A DNA stretch of 64,000 bases, taken from contig JAIBAG010000007.1 of NCBI GenBank assembly GCA_019695305.1, forward strand, positions 56,542-120,541, given 5' to 3'. Below the pieces are notes generated by a model. The model had not been told where the DNA came from and searched no databases. It was given only the letters and a program-made list of their open reading frames with translations. Each line of letters begins with the position of its first letter. Within the stretch, counting starts at the first letter, position 1. This document shows, piece after piece, positions 24,930-34,978 of this stretch. A program made the position numbers and the translations under genes. The stretch is from a bacterium. Its GTDB lineage: Bacteria > UBA10199 > JAIBAG01.

Positions 24930-26012
24930 ATGGCTGAAATGGAAGAAGGCGGACAAGAGAAAACGGAAGAGCCAACCGATAAAAGGTTGGAAGAGTTCCG
25001 TGAAGAAGGGCAGGTTGCCAAAAGCCAGGAAGTTGGAGCTTTAATAGGTATTACTGCATCTTTTCTTATTTTGTCTATGCAAAGTAAAAGCATGGGGCAT
25101 TTATTTCACAAAAGTATAACTACAGCTTTTGCCTACGATGCTTCAGTCAGCTGGGGATCTCATATCTTATACTGGATTCAATTAACGGTTTTACCCATCA
25201 TGCATTTAGTGGCAATTTTTATGATTAGTATTTTATTATTAACAGTTGCTGCCAGCTTTTTTCAAACAGGATTTCTCTTTTCTACTAAAAGTCTTGCTCC
25301 AAAATTTGATTCGGTAAATCCATTTGAAGGTATTAAGCGCTTGTTCTCTCCGAATTCGCTCATTCAACTTCTTAAAAGTTTAGCGAAAGTAAGTGTTATT
25401 GGCTGGATTGTTTACATGCAAGTAAAGGGGCATTTAAAAGAATTATTAATGTTGGCTAATATGCCGATTCAGGAGTCAGCCGATTGGTGTCTTAAAATGG
25501 TTGCGGGTATTGTTCTTAAAATTTCAATTTTTATGGCTGGTTTAGCAGGTCTTGATTATTTGTATAACTGGTACAAGTTACACGAGAAGATGAAAATGAC
25601 TCGCCAAGAATTAAAAGATGAAATGAAGCAAAATCAACTGCCTGAAAGTGTTAGAGGTAAGGTAAGACAGGTTGCTAATGAGCGTGCAAAGCGTGCGCTT
25701 AAAGAGGATGTACCCAAAGCGGATGTTATCATCACTAACCCTACGCATTATGCTATTGCTATTCGCTACCGACGATTTATCGATCGAGCCCCGACTGTTG
25801 TTGCAAAAGGTAAAAATTATTTGGCAAAAACTATTCGCGAAATTGGTGATGAGAACAATATTCCTTTATATGAATATCCCGAATTGGCCAGAGCTTTATA
25901 CAGCAAGGTAAAGGTGGGTTCGCCTATACCAGAAGACCTTTATGAAGGTGTGGCTAAGGTTCTAGCCTACGTGTACCGTGTTTATAAAAAGCGTTCGGAG
26001 GCAAGAGCTTAA
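24930..26012 (+). CDS. flhB: FlhB, flagellar export switch protein
   Basis: A 360-aa protein with four membrane spans and a cytoplasmic autocleavage domain. The NPTH cleavage motif is present in DVIITNPTHYAIAIRYRR (about residue 269). The N-terminal EKTEEPTDKRLEEFREEGQVAKSQE is diagnostic. An in-frame TTG at 24912 could extend it, but the ATG at 24930 matches the family start. It sets substrate specificity together with FliK. Confidence 0.95.
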   Translation: MAEMEEGGQEKTEEPTDKRLEEFREEGQVAKSQEVGALIGITASFLILSMQSKSMGHLFHKSITTAFAYDASVSWGSHILYWIQLTVLPIMHLVAIFMISILLLTVAASFFQTGFLFSTKSLAPKFDSVNPFEGIKRLFSPNSLIQLLKSLAKVSVIGWIVYMQVKGHLKELLMLANMPIQESADWCLKMVAGIVLKISIFMAGLAGLDYLYNWYKLHEKMKMTRQELKDEMKQNQLPESVRGKVRQVANERAKRALKEDVPKADVIITNPTHYAIAIRYRRFIDRAPTVVAKGKNYLAKTIREIGDENNIPLYEYPELARALYSKVKVGSPIPEDLYEGVAKVLAYVYRVYKKRSEARA

Positions 26013-26018
26013 TTATTT

Positions 26019-28124
26019 ATGACAAACGAAACGGAACAATTAACTCGTTTTCAAAAAATCCTTCGTGAAGGAGGAGAGCTTCCTTTAATTTTGGGAGTAA
26101 CAGGTTTGGTGTTGCTAATGGTGCTACCAATCCCGGCTTTTATGCTGGATATTTTTTTGGTGAGTTCAATTGCGCTTTCTATTTTTATTTTGCTTTTGTC
26201 ATTTTATGTAGAAAAACCTCTCGATTTTTCTGTTTTTCCAACCATGCTTTTATTTTCTACATTATTACGCCTTACTTTAAATATTGCGAGTACACGCCTA
26301 ATTTTACTTCACGGTTCTAAAGGTGAAGCCGCCGCCGGCGAAGTTATTAAGTCGTTTGGTAATTTTGTGGTGGGTGGCAATTATGTGGTAGGTTTTGTGG
26401 TTTTTATCATTCTTGTTATTATCAACTTTGTAGTTATTACTAAGGGTGCTGGCCGTATTGCTGAAGTGGCTGCTCGATTTACATTAGATTCTATGCCTGG
26501 CAAACAGCTTGCTATTGATGCCGATCTTAATGCTGGTAATATTAGCGATGTTGAAGCCAAGGCTCGTCGTGAAAAGTTAGAGCGTGAATCTGATTTTTAT
26601 GGTGCTATGGACGGTGCTTCTAAGTTTGTGCGTGGAGATGCCGTAGCCGGTATTTTAATTACTGCCGTTAACGTAATTGGTGGTCTCATTATTGGTATGG
26701 TTCAAGAAGGCATGCCTCTTTTGGATGCTCTTAAAGTATATACTCTTTTAAGCGTAGGTGACGGCTTAGTTGCTCAGTTGCCAGCTCTTCTGGTATCTAC
26801 GTCTGCCGGTCTTATTGTAACCAAAGTTTCCAAAACTAAAAAGATGTCGGAAGAAATTAATACTCAAACACTCTCCAATTTCCGTCCTCTTTTGATTTGC
26901 GCTATCATCTTATTGTTGATGTCGATTATGCCCGGGATACCAGGTCTGCCATTTTTTATCTTATTTTCTGGTTTTGGTTTTACTGCCTACAAGATTTGGA
27001 AAAAAGCGAAAGATAAGGAAGCTAAAATTGCAGAGTCTGGCGGTGATACAAAAGCTTTGGCCGAGGCTACTAAAGCCAGTGAAAAAATAGAATCTGTTCC
27101 ATTATTGGATGTTCTTGAAGTTGAAGTGGGCTATGATTTAATTCCTATTGTAGATCAACGTTCTGGGGGAGAATTTCCAACTCGTATTGTGGGAATTCGT
27201 CGCCAGTTTGCAAATGAAATGGGGGTTCTACTGCCTCCTGTTCACATTCGTGATAATTTAAAATTGCGTCCCAATGAATATCGCATTTTTATGAAAGGTG
27301 CTGTTGTAGGTAAGGGTGAGCTTATGCCATACCATTCTTTAGGTCTTGATCCGGGAACAACAATTAGAAAAATTGCTGGAATTCCCACCAAAGATCCTAC
27401 TTTTGGCTTAGAGGCAATTTGGATACCGGATGAGCAGAAAGAATCTGCTATTGTGGCCGGCTATACAGTGGTGGATTTACCCAGTGTAATTGCTACACAT
27501 CTTATTGAGGTTGTTCGTGGTAATTTAAGTGAAATATTTGGCCGTCAGGAATTGGCTACTATTTTAGATCAAATAAAACTCACTCACCCAAAAGTAGTCA
27601 ATGATCTTATCCCCGAAATTTTGCCTTTAGGCACAGTTCTTAAAGTTGTACAAAATCTTTTGAAAGAAAAAGTAAGTGTTAGAGATATGCTTACTATACT
27701 TGAAGCCTTATCTGAGCATGCTTCGCGTGTAAAAGAGGCTGATGAGCTAACCGAGCACGTAAGAATGGCTTTAGGACGCAGTATTTCTCAGCAATATTTA
27801 GCATCTGATCAAAATCTTTATGTAATTACCCTGGCCCGTAGTTTGGAAGAGAAAATTGTTAAATCGCTTAATCCAAAATCCATGAATCCAGAATTATCAA
27901 TAGATCCGGCTACAGCAAAAAATTTAATTGAACAAATTGGTACCGAAACTAAGAAGTCTCTTGCTAACAATAGACCGCCGGTTATTTTAACCAACCAGCA
28001 GGTCCGTCCCCATTTGTATAAATTGATCCAACGTTTTATTCCCAACCTTGCGGTGTTGGCCCATGGCGAAGTAGCAGGGCACGCCAGCGTGAAGCCGGTT
28101 GGAATGATAGGAGAAGCCGTATGA
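26019..28124 (+). CDS. flhA: FlhA, flagellar export apparatus protein
   Basis: The 701-aa core export protein. The N-terminal half has about eight membrane spans and the FHIPEP region (RFTLDSMPGKQLAIDADLNAG, about residue 155). The C-terminal half is the cytoplasmic docking domain for chaperone-substrate complexes, ending after PHLYKLIQRFIPNLAVL. It overlaps flhF by four bases. Full-length and typical. Confidence 0.96.
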   Translation: MTNETEQLTRFQKILREGGELPLILGVTGLVLLMVLPIPAFMLDIFLVSSIALSIFILLLSFYVEKPLDFSVFPTMLLFSTLLRLTLNIASTRLILLHGSKGEAAAGEVIKSFGNFVVGGNYVVGFVVFIILVIINFVVITKGAGRIAEVAARFTLDSMPGKQLAIDADLNAGNISDVEAKARREKLERESDFYGAMDGASKFVRGDAVAGILITAVNVIGGLIIGMVQEGMPLLDALKVYTLLSVGDGLVAQLPALLVSTSAGLIVTKVSKTKKMSEEINTQTLSNFRPLLICAIILLLMSIMPGIPGLPFFILFSGFGFTAYKIWKKAKDKEAKIAESGGDTKALAEATKASEKIESVPLLDVLEVEVGYDLIPIVDQRSGGEFPTRIVGIRRQFANEMGVLLPPVHIRDNLKLRPNEYRIFMKGAVVGKGELMPYHSLGLDPGTTIRKIAGIPTKDPTFGLEAIWIPDEQKESAIVAGYTVVDLPSVIATHLIEVVRGNLSEIFGRQELATILDQIKLTHPKVVNDLIPEILPLGTVLKVVQNLLKEKVSVRDMLTILEALSEHASRVKEADELTEHVRMALGRSISQQYLASDQNLYVITLARSLEEKIVKSLNPKSMNPELSIDPATAKNLIEQIGTETKKSLANNRPPVILTNQQVRPHLYKLIQRFIPNLAVLAHGEVAGHASVKPVGMIGEAV

Positions 28125-29431
28125 GAATGAAAACATATATAGTGTCTAATCTGACCGAAGCTGTGGAAAAGATCAAAAAGGATCTGGGTCCTAAGGCGGT
28201 TATTTTATCAACCAAAAAAGCTGATTTAAGATCAAGCTTTATGCATTTTGGGAAGCCACGGTTGGAAGTTACGGCGGCTCTTGATGTTGATGTCAATCAC
28301 CCGGCTTATTTACAGCCCACTATCGCTTCGTCTGTTAATCAGGCCGTGCGTAATGCCAGCCAGATTAATGATGATAAATTGACTGCCTTAAAAAATGAAC
28401 TTGATGAAATCAAGGCTTCAATCCGCATGATTTATCAAAATTCACAACTTACATCGCCGGCTCCCATGGAGCAGGTAAAATCTGAGCCTAAAGCCGTTTT
28501 AGCTACCACTGCCATTAAAACTGAAGATAAATTGTCTCAGGTGAATGTGACGCAAGGTAATAATGACGGTGTGGAAAGTGAAATTGTAAAACTTTGTTCT
28601 CAACTTTTAAAGCATCGCGTTAATCCACAATTTGTTCAAGCCTTGGCCGATCATTTAATTGATAAAAAAATTGATATTACAAATGAAACACTGCGTGATG
28701 AGGCGCTCGATTATCTATTTGAACAAATTCCAGACACTCTTAATTATTTAAATTTAGAAGGCGATCAAAAAATATTGTGTTTTGTGGGGCCTACTGGCGC
28801 TGGTAAAACCACATCACTTGCTAAAATTGCGGCATTACTCATGAGCCATTCTAAAAAAGTAGGAATTATTTCTATGGATTATTTCCGAATTGGTGGCCAT
28901 GAACAGCTTGAAAAGTACGCCAAAATTATGCGTATGGACGCTCTTAAGGTGACAAGTACCGATGAATTAAAAGGTGCTATCACCCATTTGCAAGATTGTG
29001 ATTACATATTGCTTGATACAAGTGGTGTATCTTCCCGCGATCAGGAATCGATTAAAACTTTAAATGGTATGTTGAATGATTCTGGAAAGTCTATTACTAG
29101 AACTTTAGTGTTGCCGGTTAGCTTGCAAGAGCCAGATCTGTCTAATGTGACGGCTTCTTATTCAACACTAAATCCTTCTAACATTATTATTACTAAACTG
29201 GATGAGTCTATTTCTTTTGGCAGTATGCTTAATGCCACGTTGTCTACAAAATTGCCTTTGGCCTACTTTGCCTTGGGGCAGGAAGTTCCAGAGGATATTG
29301 AAGAAGCAAGTAAGGAAAGAATACTAGACTGTATTTTAAATATTAGTGGTCAAATGGACATTGATCAAACCTATGAAGATTCGAAGGTTGATAAAGTGTC
29401 AATACAAACAGAAGGTGCAACAATTAGATGA
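28121..29431 (+). CDS. flhF: FlhF, SRP-type GTPase for flagellar placement
   Basis: A 436-aa SRP-family GTPase that specifies the place and number of flagella, usually at the pole. Seen: the FlhF N-terminal RMKTYIVSNLTEAVEKIKKDLGPKAVILSTK, a B/N domain, Walker A GPTGAGKTTSLAKIAA (about residue 224), SMDYFRIGGHEQLEKYAKI and the LLDTSG motif (switch). It is ATGA-coupled to flhA and flhG. Confidence 0.94.
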   Translation: MRMKTYIVSNLTEAVEKIKKDLGPKAVILSTKKADLRSSFMHFGKPRLEVTAALDVDVNHPAYLQPTIASSVNQAVRNASQINDDKLTALKNELDEIKASIRMIYQNSQLTSPAPMEQVKSEPKAVLATTAIKTEDKLSQVNVTQGNNDGVESEIVKLCSQLLKHRVNPQFVQALADHLIDKKIDITNETLRDEALDYLFEQIPDTLNYLNLEGDQKILCFVGPTGAGKTTSLAKIAALLMSHSKKVGIISMDYFRIGGHEQLEKYAKIMRMDALKVTSTDELKGAITHLQDCDYILLDTSGVSSRDQESIKTLNGMLNDSGKSITRTLVLPVSLQEPDLSNVTASYSTLNPSNIIITKLDESISFGSMLNATLSTKLPLAYFALGQEVPEDIEEASKERILDCILNISGQMDIDQTYEDSKVDKVSIQTEGATIR

Positions 29432-30330
29432 TAAGTCATAATCACACAATCGATCAGGCCAAGGGGCTAAGAAAGATTTTTGACCGAAATGAATTGGCTA
29501 AAAAGCCTGTTATTACTGCTATTGCTGGGAGTAAAGGTGGTGTGGGTAAAAGCACTTTGGCTCTTAATGTGGCTTGGACTTTAAAGCAAGAGGGGAAAAA
29601 AATACTTTTGATGGATGCCAATTTTGGCATGGGCCATTTAGAAATGATGATGGGACTGGATCATCCTATAACCCTTGCTTCGGTAATGACAAAAGGCATG
29701 CAGGTTATGGATGCCATGAATAAAATAGATAAAAATTTGTTTCTCATTCCGTCGGGGTTTGGTGAGCCCCAATTTGCCTATCTTCATCCTGTAGCCCTAG
29801 AAGGTTTTTTAATAGAAGCTGAAAAATGTGCGCGTGGGTTTGATCATTTTATTATTGATACGCGCTCAAATCTTAACGAGGCAACGTTACAAGCGCTTTC
29901 TATGTCTGAAAAAGTTTTGGTGATTACAACACCAGAACCGGTGGCAATGGCTGAAGCTTATGAATCAATAAAGTTAGCGCGTAAAAATGATTCTAAAAAG
30001 GCAATATATGTTGTGGTAAACAGGGTTAAAAACGATGCGGAAGCACGTGACGTGTTTTTAAAACTTCAAAAAATTACACAATCTTTTTTAGGTTATGGTT
30101 TAAATTATGCCGGATTTTTACCTCAGGATAAAAAAATAATGGAATGTATTATTGCTCAAAAAACAATTTTACAACTTTATCCCGATTCTGCTTTGTCAAC
30201 AAATCTTAAAAACATAGCAGCATCATTAGATGATAATTTAAAAGTTAATTTAAAAAAGGGATGGAGCGAATTTTGGGCGGGATTATATAAATCCTCGTCT
30301 TTTTTTAAACCCATAAGAGAGAGTGTTTAA
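29428..30330 (+). CDS. flhG: FlhG/FleN, MinD-like ATPase regulating flagellar number
   Basis: A 300-aa ParA/MinD ATPase. Seen: deviant Walker A AGSKGGVGKSTLALNVAW (about residue 34), LLMDANFGMGHLEMMMG and FIIDTRSNLNEATLQAL. The N-terminal QAKGLRKIFDRN resembles the DQAxxLR segment through which FlhG stimulates FlhF. The flhF-flhG-fliA order is typical of polar flagellates. It overlaps flhF by four bases. Confidence 0.92.
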   Translation: MISHNHTIDQAKGLRKIFDRNELAKKPVITAIAGSKGGVGKSTLALNVAWTLKQEGKKILLMDANFGMGHLEMMMGLDHPITLASVMTKGMQVMDAMNKIDKNLFLIPSGFGEPQFAYLHPVALEGFLIEAEKCARGFDHFIIDTRSNLNEATLQALSMSEKVLVITTPEPVAMAEAYESIKLARKNDSKKAIYVVVNRVKNDAEARDVFLKLQKITQSFLGYGLNYAGFLPQDKKIMECIIAQKTILQLYPDSALSTNLKNIAASLDDNLKVNLKKGWSEFWAGLYKSSSFFKPIRESV

Positions 30331-30337
30331 AAAGGCC

Positions 30338-31231
30338 ATGAATACCGAACATGACAATTTAAAGGAAAAAGAGGAATCAGAGGCTGAAGTAAAAAAGAGC
30401 ACCGACGCTTTAGAAGCCTATGGCAGAACCGCAGCCATGAATCCTTATGGTCCACAAGCGTATCAGCCAAAAAAGAACCAACCGCTTAACGCTTTTCAGC
30501 AGCAAAAGGTAACTGAATACTTAAACCTTGTAAAATGGGTGGTAAATCGAATTATGGATCGTCTTCCCAAACACATTCAGTCTGAGGATCTATCTCATAG
30601 CGGAATTTTGGGATTGATTGATGCCGTACAACGTTTTCAATGGGGTCGTGAAAACGAGAAGAGTGAGTTTAAAGCGTATGCCGAGTGTAGGATTCGTGGG
30701 CAAATTATGGATGAATTGCGCCAACAGGATATTCTGCCTCGTTCGACACGTGAAAAGGTTAATTCCTTCAAAAGAGCCATGGATGATTTGCGTAAAAAAA
30801 TTAATGCCGAACCTAATGATCGTCAAATTTGCGATTTTTTATCGATTGATTTGGATACTTGTCATCGGCTTAAGGCCGAAGCGGTTGGCGGAATGCAAAT
30901 ATCTATTAATCAATTTGAATCTAATGTGGATGCGCTGGAAGGCATTTTAAGACGAGCCTTAGAGATGGTTAATCTACATACTCCTGAAGGTCTTGTGCAT
31001 GTGAAGGAAGTAAAAGCACTTTTAACAACTGAAATTGAAAATTTATCAGTGCGTGAGAAGCAGGTGATCAGCTTGTATTACTTGGAAGAAATGACTTTAA
31101 AGGAAATTGGCGCCATTCTTACAATTACAGAGTCACGCGTGTCACAAATTCATTCGCAGGCTTTGGCTCGATTGATGGTAAGACTTAAAAAATCTTTCAA
31201 TCTCGATGGATCAATTCCGGAGGGAATCTAA
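30338..31231 (+). CDS. fliA: FliA, sigma-28 flagellar sigma factor
   Basis: A sigma factor of about 297 aa for late flagellar genes. Seen: region 2 (YLNLVKWVVNRIMDRLPKHIQSEDLSHSGILGLIDAVQRF), then FKAYAECRIRGQIMDELRQQDILPRSTREK, and region 4 (LSVREKQVISLYYLEEMTLKEIGAILTITESRVSQIHSQAL). An in-frame GTG at 30323 preceded by GAGAGA is an alternative start, which would overlap flhG. The N-terminal 60 residues are longer and more charged than in enterobacterial FliA. Confidence 0.93.
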   Translation: MNTEHDNLKEKEESEAEVKKSTDALEAYGRTAAMNPYGPQAYQPKKNQPLNAFQQQKVTEYLNLVKWVVNRIMDRLPKHIQSEDLSHSGILGLIDAVQRFQWGRENEKSEFKAYAECRIRGQIMDELRQQDILPRSTREKVNSFKRAMDDLRKKINAEPNDRQICDFLSIDLDTCHRLKAEAVGGMQISINQFESNVDALEGILRRALEMVNLHTPEGLVHVKEVKALLTTEIENLSVREKQVISLYYLEEMTLKEIGAILTITESRVSQIHSQALARLMVRLKKSFNLDGSIPEGI

Positions 31232-31232
31232 C

Positions 31233-32663
31233 ATGACACAGAATAAGAAAAAAATATCGCTGTGTATGATTGTTAAAAATGAGGAAGAGGTTTTGTCTCG
31301 CGCGCTGGAAAGTGTAAAGGGTTTGGTTGATGAAATGATTATTGTAGATACAGGTTCTACCGATAATACTAAAGATATAGCTTTAAGTTATGGCGCTCGT
31401 GTTTATGATTACGTTTGGGATAATAATTTTTCTAATGCCCGTAATTATTCTCTTTCTAAGGCTGAAGGGGAGTGGATTTTAGTATTGGATGCCGATGAAG
31501 CCTTGTCGGTTTCAAGTCATTCTTTAATTCGGGAGCTTTTAGATACTACACCTAATCGTTATTTCAAGCTTATTCAAACTAATTATATTACTGATACCTC
31601 TCACATACATTTCCAATTTAATAGCTTGGCCGAGGAAGAAGCGGCTGGTTATATAGGCTATATAGAAGTACCTATTGTTCGTCTTTTTAAAAATTCAGCT
31701 GATATTCGTTACGAAGGGATTATTCACGAACAGATTCCTGTTTATAAAAACATGGCGGGTTTAGCAGATACGTCTATTCGAATTCATCATTACGGATTTT
31801 ATAAAAAAACAGGGATTTCTCAAAAGAATGATCTATATCTGACTTTGGCTCTAGAGAAATGTGAACAAGAACCCTCAAACTGGCATCATCATTACGAATT
31901 GGGAAATCAGTGGTGGGGTTTGGGTAATAAGGAAAAAGCCCTTCAGGCATACGAACAGGCTTACTCGCTTAATAAAAACAGCGTGGATGTCATGCTATCG
32001 CTGGCTTCCTTGTATTATCAAAACCTCGATTATAAAAAATCCATTTCGTTATTTTTAGATATTGTGAAGCTGGAACCAACTAACTCCCATATTTTTACCA
32101 CATTTCCTACCATCCTTTTTACTGCTGGTTTTACCCAAGAGGCGCTCAATATTTGTGGGCAGGGGCAGGAAATTTTAAAAGGAAATCCCATTTATCATTT
32201 TAACCGAGCGGTTCTATTGCAAAATGTAGGAAATTTTGAGGATGCTCTTCATCATTACCAAAGCGCTCTTTATAAAAAGTACCGTGTTGAAGAAGTTTAT
32301 TTACAATCGGGTATGTGTCACCTCAAGCTAGGTCATTATCAAGAGGCTCTTCAGTCTTTAGCACGTGTTACCTCCGATGTTTTTAAGAAAGAAAAATTAA
32401 AAGTGTCGGCTATTTGCCATTTAACCTTTGGGAAGGTAGATTTAGGTATAAATGCGCTAAATCAGGCCTTCTTATTAGACGCACAAGACCCTGAGCTTTG
32501 CTATTTTTTGGGTTTAGCTTATTTTGAGTCGGGCAATGCCAAGGGCGCACATCATTATTTATTACAATGCGCTGATGATAAGCGTCTTTCAGAAGGTGCT
32601 CGCCAGCATTGCCGACAGTTTTTATCGGTTATTCAATCTCGGCTAGGAGGTATGTATGAATGA
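31233..32663 (+). CDS. Family 2 glycosyltransferase with TPR repeats
   Basis: A protein of about 476 aa. The N-terminal GT-A domain has LCMIVKNEEEVLSRAL, DEMIIVDTGSTDNTKDIA and VLDADEAL (DxD-like metal site), as in SunS/SpsA-like family 2 enzymes. From about residue 200 the protein is TPR repeats (EKALQAYEQAYSLNKNSVDVMLSLASLYYQ). GGAGGG precedes the ATG at 31233. Its place after fliA and before a Maf gene suggests glycosylation of flagellin or another axial protein, with TPRs as the acceptor-binding part. The next gene is a paralogue. Confidence 0.8.
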   Translation: MTQNKKKISLCMIVKNEEEVLSRALESVKGLVDEMIIVDTGSTDNTKDIALSYGARVYDYVWDNNFSNARNYSLSKAEGEWILVLDADEALSVSSHSLIRELLDTTPNRYFKLIQTNYITDTSHIHFQFNSLAEEEAAGYIGYIEVPIVRLFKNSADIRYEGIIHEQIPVYKNMAGLADTSIRIHHYGFYKKTGISQKNDLYLTLALEKCEQEPSNWHHHYELGNQWWGLGNKEKALQAYEQAYSLNKNSVDVMLSLASLYYQNLDYKKSISLFLDIVKLEPTNSHIFTTFPTILFTAGFTQEALNICGQGQEILKGNPIYHFNRAVLLQNVGNFEDALHHYQSALYKKYRVEEVYLQSGMCHLKLGHYQEALQSLARVTSDVFKKEKLKVSAICHLTFGKVDLGINALNQAFLLDAQDPELCYFLGLAYFESGNAKGAHHYLLQCADDKRLSEGARQHCRQFLSVIQSRLGGMYE

Positions 32664-34104
32664 TATTACTCTCGCCATGATTGTGAAAAATGAAGCCCGT
32701 TGGCTAAATGATTGTTTACTAAGTGTTCAAGGGCTGGTGAACGATATTGTAATTGTGGATACGGGTTCTACTGATAATACCATAAATATTGCCCGTAACC
32801 ATGGTGCGCGCGTATATGAGCATAATTGGGAAAATGATTTTTCCAAAGCTCGTAATTTATCATTATCGTATGTGCAAACCCCATGGGTACTTGTACTTGA
32901 TGCAGATGAGCGGTTGTCTAAAAGCGATCACGAAGTAATCCGTCAGCTTATTCAGTCTCAAAAAGCCGATGCATACTATCTTGTACAAACCACCTATTCG
33001 GATAAACCTGATTCTATAGGGTGGATTCCTAATAATTTGGAGGCTAGTGAAGCTCAAGGCTATACTGGTTATACAGAATCATCGTTAGTAAGACTTTTTA
33101 AAAATGATCCTCTTTTAAAGTTTGATGGTGTTATTCATGAACATTTACGTGCACAAGTTGAGGGAAAGAAAGTTTTAGTTAGCGATATTCGTATTCATCA
33201 TTATGGTCAAATGGTTTCAAGTCAGGTGACAGAGGCAAAAAAGAAGCTATATCTCGATTTGGGAATTCAAAAATGTCGCGATTATCCCTACAATGCTCAT
33301 TCGTGGTATGAATTAGGTGCCCAGTATTGGATTTTTGGCAAAAAAGAAGAATCAAAAACATGTTTGGCTAAAGCCTTAAGTATTAACCCTCGTCATTTAA
33401 AAGCTCATTTGGCCATGGCGTTACATTATCAAGAAAATAAACAGTGGAAAGAAAGCATCAATACCTATCTTAAAGTAATGGAAATAGCCCCACAAGACAT
33501 TAGTCCGTATTTATTTTTACCTAACATTTTGGCCGATCAGGCGCAATTTGAATTGGCTTTTCACATTATTGATTTAGGAGATAACATTGTAAAAAATCAC
33601 TCCCTTTACGAAAGTAATAAAGGTACGGTTTATTTAAAAGTTGGTAATTATAAAAGGGCACGGGACTGTTTTATTTTAGCTTGTCGTTTGGCGCCTCACA
33701 ATATAACGGCTGCCTTTAATTTGGGGGTTGCTTATCAAAAGCTAGGTGATCATTCCCAAGCAATTACCTGTTTTAATGCAGCTATAAAGGAAGATTCGTT
33801 AAAACAAAACGCCTATCGTTTGTTAGCACACTCCTTGTTTGAAAATGCGCAATTTAAACAGTGTGAAGAGTGTTTGATGGCGGGGCTACATTTATTTCCC
33901 AATGATTCTGTTCTACGTTATCAACTCATTCATTTATATTTTAATACCGGACGTCCTATAGAATGCCAGGAACAATTTAAAAATTTTAATAACGTAAATG
34001 ATCTTACCGAAAAAGAAAGACACACATTATCGGCCATGATGGACGATATGAAAGGTTTAACCCGGGATGATAAGGACAAGCCCTGTCATCATTTAGGGGC
34101 CTAA
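32656..34104 (+). CDS. Family 2 glycosyltransferase with TPR repeats (paralogue)
   Basis: A 482-aa protein with the same architecture as the preceding gene: GT-A start TLAMIVKNEARWLNDCL, DIVIVDTGSTDNTINIA and LVLDADERL, followed by TPR repeats from about residue 200 (CLAKALSINPRHLKAHLAMALHYQ). The close domain correspondence indicates tandem duplication. It overlaps the first copy by eight bases and has an AGGAGG site. It probably adds a different sugar or recognises a different acceptor; no experiment-like evidence is available here. Confidence 0.8.
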   Translation: MNDITLAMIVKNEARWLNDCLLSVQGLVNDIVIVDTGSTDNTINIARNHGARVYEHNWENDFSKARNLSLSYVQTPWVLVLDADERLSKSDHEVIRQLIQSQKADAYYLVQTTYSDKPDSIGWIPNNLEASEAQGYTGYTESSLVRLFKNDPLLKFDGVIHEHLRAQVEGKKVLVSDIRIHHYGQMVSSQVTEAKKKLYLDLGIQKCRDYPYNAHSWYELGAQYWIFGKKEESKTCLAKALSINPRHLKAHLAMALHYQENKQWKESINTYLKVMEIAPQDISPYLFLPNILADQAQFELAFHIIDLGDNIVKNHSLYESNKGTVYLKVGNYKRARDCFILACRLAPHNITAAFNLGVAYQKLGDHSQAITCFNAAIKEDSLKQNAYRLLAHSLFENAQFKQCEECLMAGLHLFPNDSVLRYQLIHLYFNTGRPIECQEQFKNFNNVNDLTEKERHTLSAMMDDMKGLTRDDKDKPCHHLGA

Positions 34105-34118
34105 AGGAGGAAAGAACT

Positions 34119-34961
34119 ATGAATTACAATAAAATTGCGGCTCAATACGGCCTTAAATTAAAAGAAATGCACGGTGATATTAACCAGGGCATTGTGGATA
34201 TTGTTAAAACCGGGAAAATTGTGGGGGTCTGGAAAAACGAGAATCTCGAGTTTTTTTATGAAAACTCTATTATTACCGATGATAATATTAAAGAAGTATT
34301 GGGTTACACCACTTTTATTAAAACCATCCATGATGTGTTTGATTATTTTGTTAAAGGTAAAATTGCTGCTCTTATTTTGGATGATCACTATATTTTAGAA
34401 TTACCCAGTGTTGTATCACTTATTTTTGGTGAAATGGAAAGTTTGACCGATACACAAAAAAATCCTCAATCTCTTAATACAAGTGCTTGCGATTTTTCGG
34501 AAATTGCCAAAGGCAATCCATTTGTTACCAATTTATGGGGCAAGTTACTTGCTTTTAGAGGAGAAATTTCCAAAGCTGGTGAATGCTTTAGAGAAGCAGT
34601 AGAAATGGAACGCAATTTTTCGGAACCCTATAGCAATTTAGGGGCTTTGTTATGGAAAGCTGGCAAGCAACGTGAAGCTTTTCTTCTTTTTTGCGAAGCC
34701 TTGATTAAAAATCCTTATTCTCAAACCGCTCAAATGAACTTTTTTGATGCTGGTTATGAATTGTGCGAATATAAAGCCATTCTTACCATTATTGACCATG
34801 TAGCTTGTGATGAAACTCCCATTGAGTTTGATCATCACCGCGCTATTTGCCATTTTAAGCTTGGCGAACGGGACAAAGCCTTGGGTATTGTAAATACAAT
34901 TCTAGAAAAAAATCCCGTGGATACTGAAGCTTTAGAGCTTAAAACCACTTTTTGTGTTTAA
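34119..34961 (+). CDS. TPR repeat protein of the glycosylation module
   Basis: A 280-aa protein. The first 110 residues are not recognised; they contain a hydrophobic-rich region but no clear membrane span. From about residue 135 there are TPR-like helices (NLWGKLLAFRGEISKAGECFREAVEMERNFSEPYSNLGALLWKAGKQ). Unlike its two upstream neighbours it lacks a glycosyltransferase domain. It is in the same transcript, with a strong AAGGAGG site. A scaffold or acceptor-binding role beside the glycosyltransferases is inference. Confidence 0.65.
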   Translation: MNYNKIAAQYGLKLKEMHGDINQGIVDIVKTGKIVGVWKNENLEFFYENSIITDDNIKEVLGYTTFIKTIHDVFDYFVKGKIAALILDDHYILELPSVVSLIFGEMESLTDTQKNPQSLNTSACDFSEIAKGNPFVTNLWGKLLAFRGEISKAGECFREAVEMERNFSEPYSNLGALLWKAGKQREAFLLFCEALIKNPYSQTAQMNFFDAGYELCEYKAILTIIDHVACDETPIEFDHHRAICHFKLGERDKALGIVNTILEKNPVDTEALELKTTFCV

Positions 34962-34978
34962 TAAGAGGGGAAGAGTGT

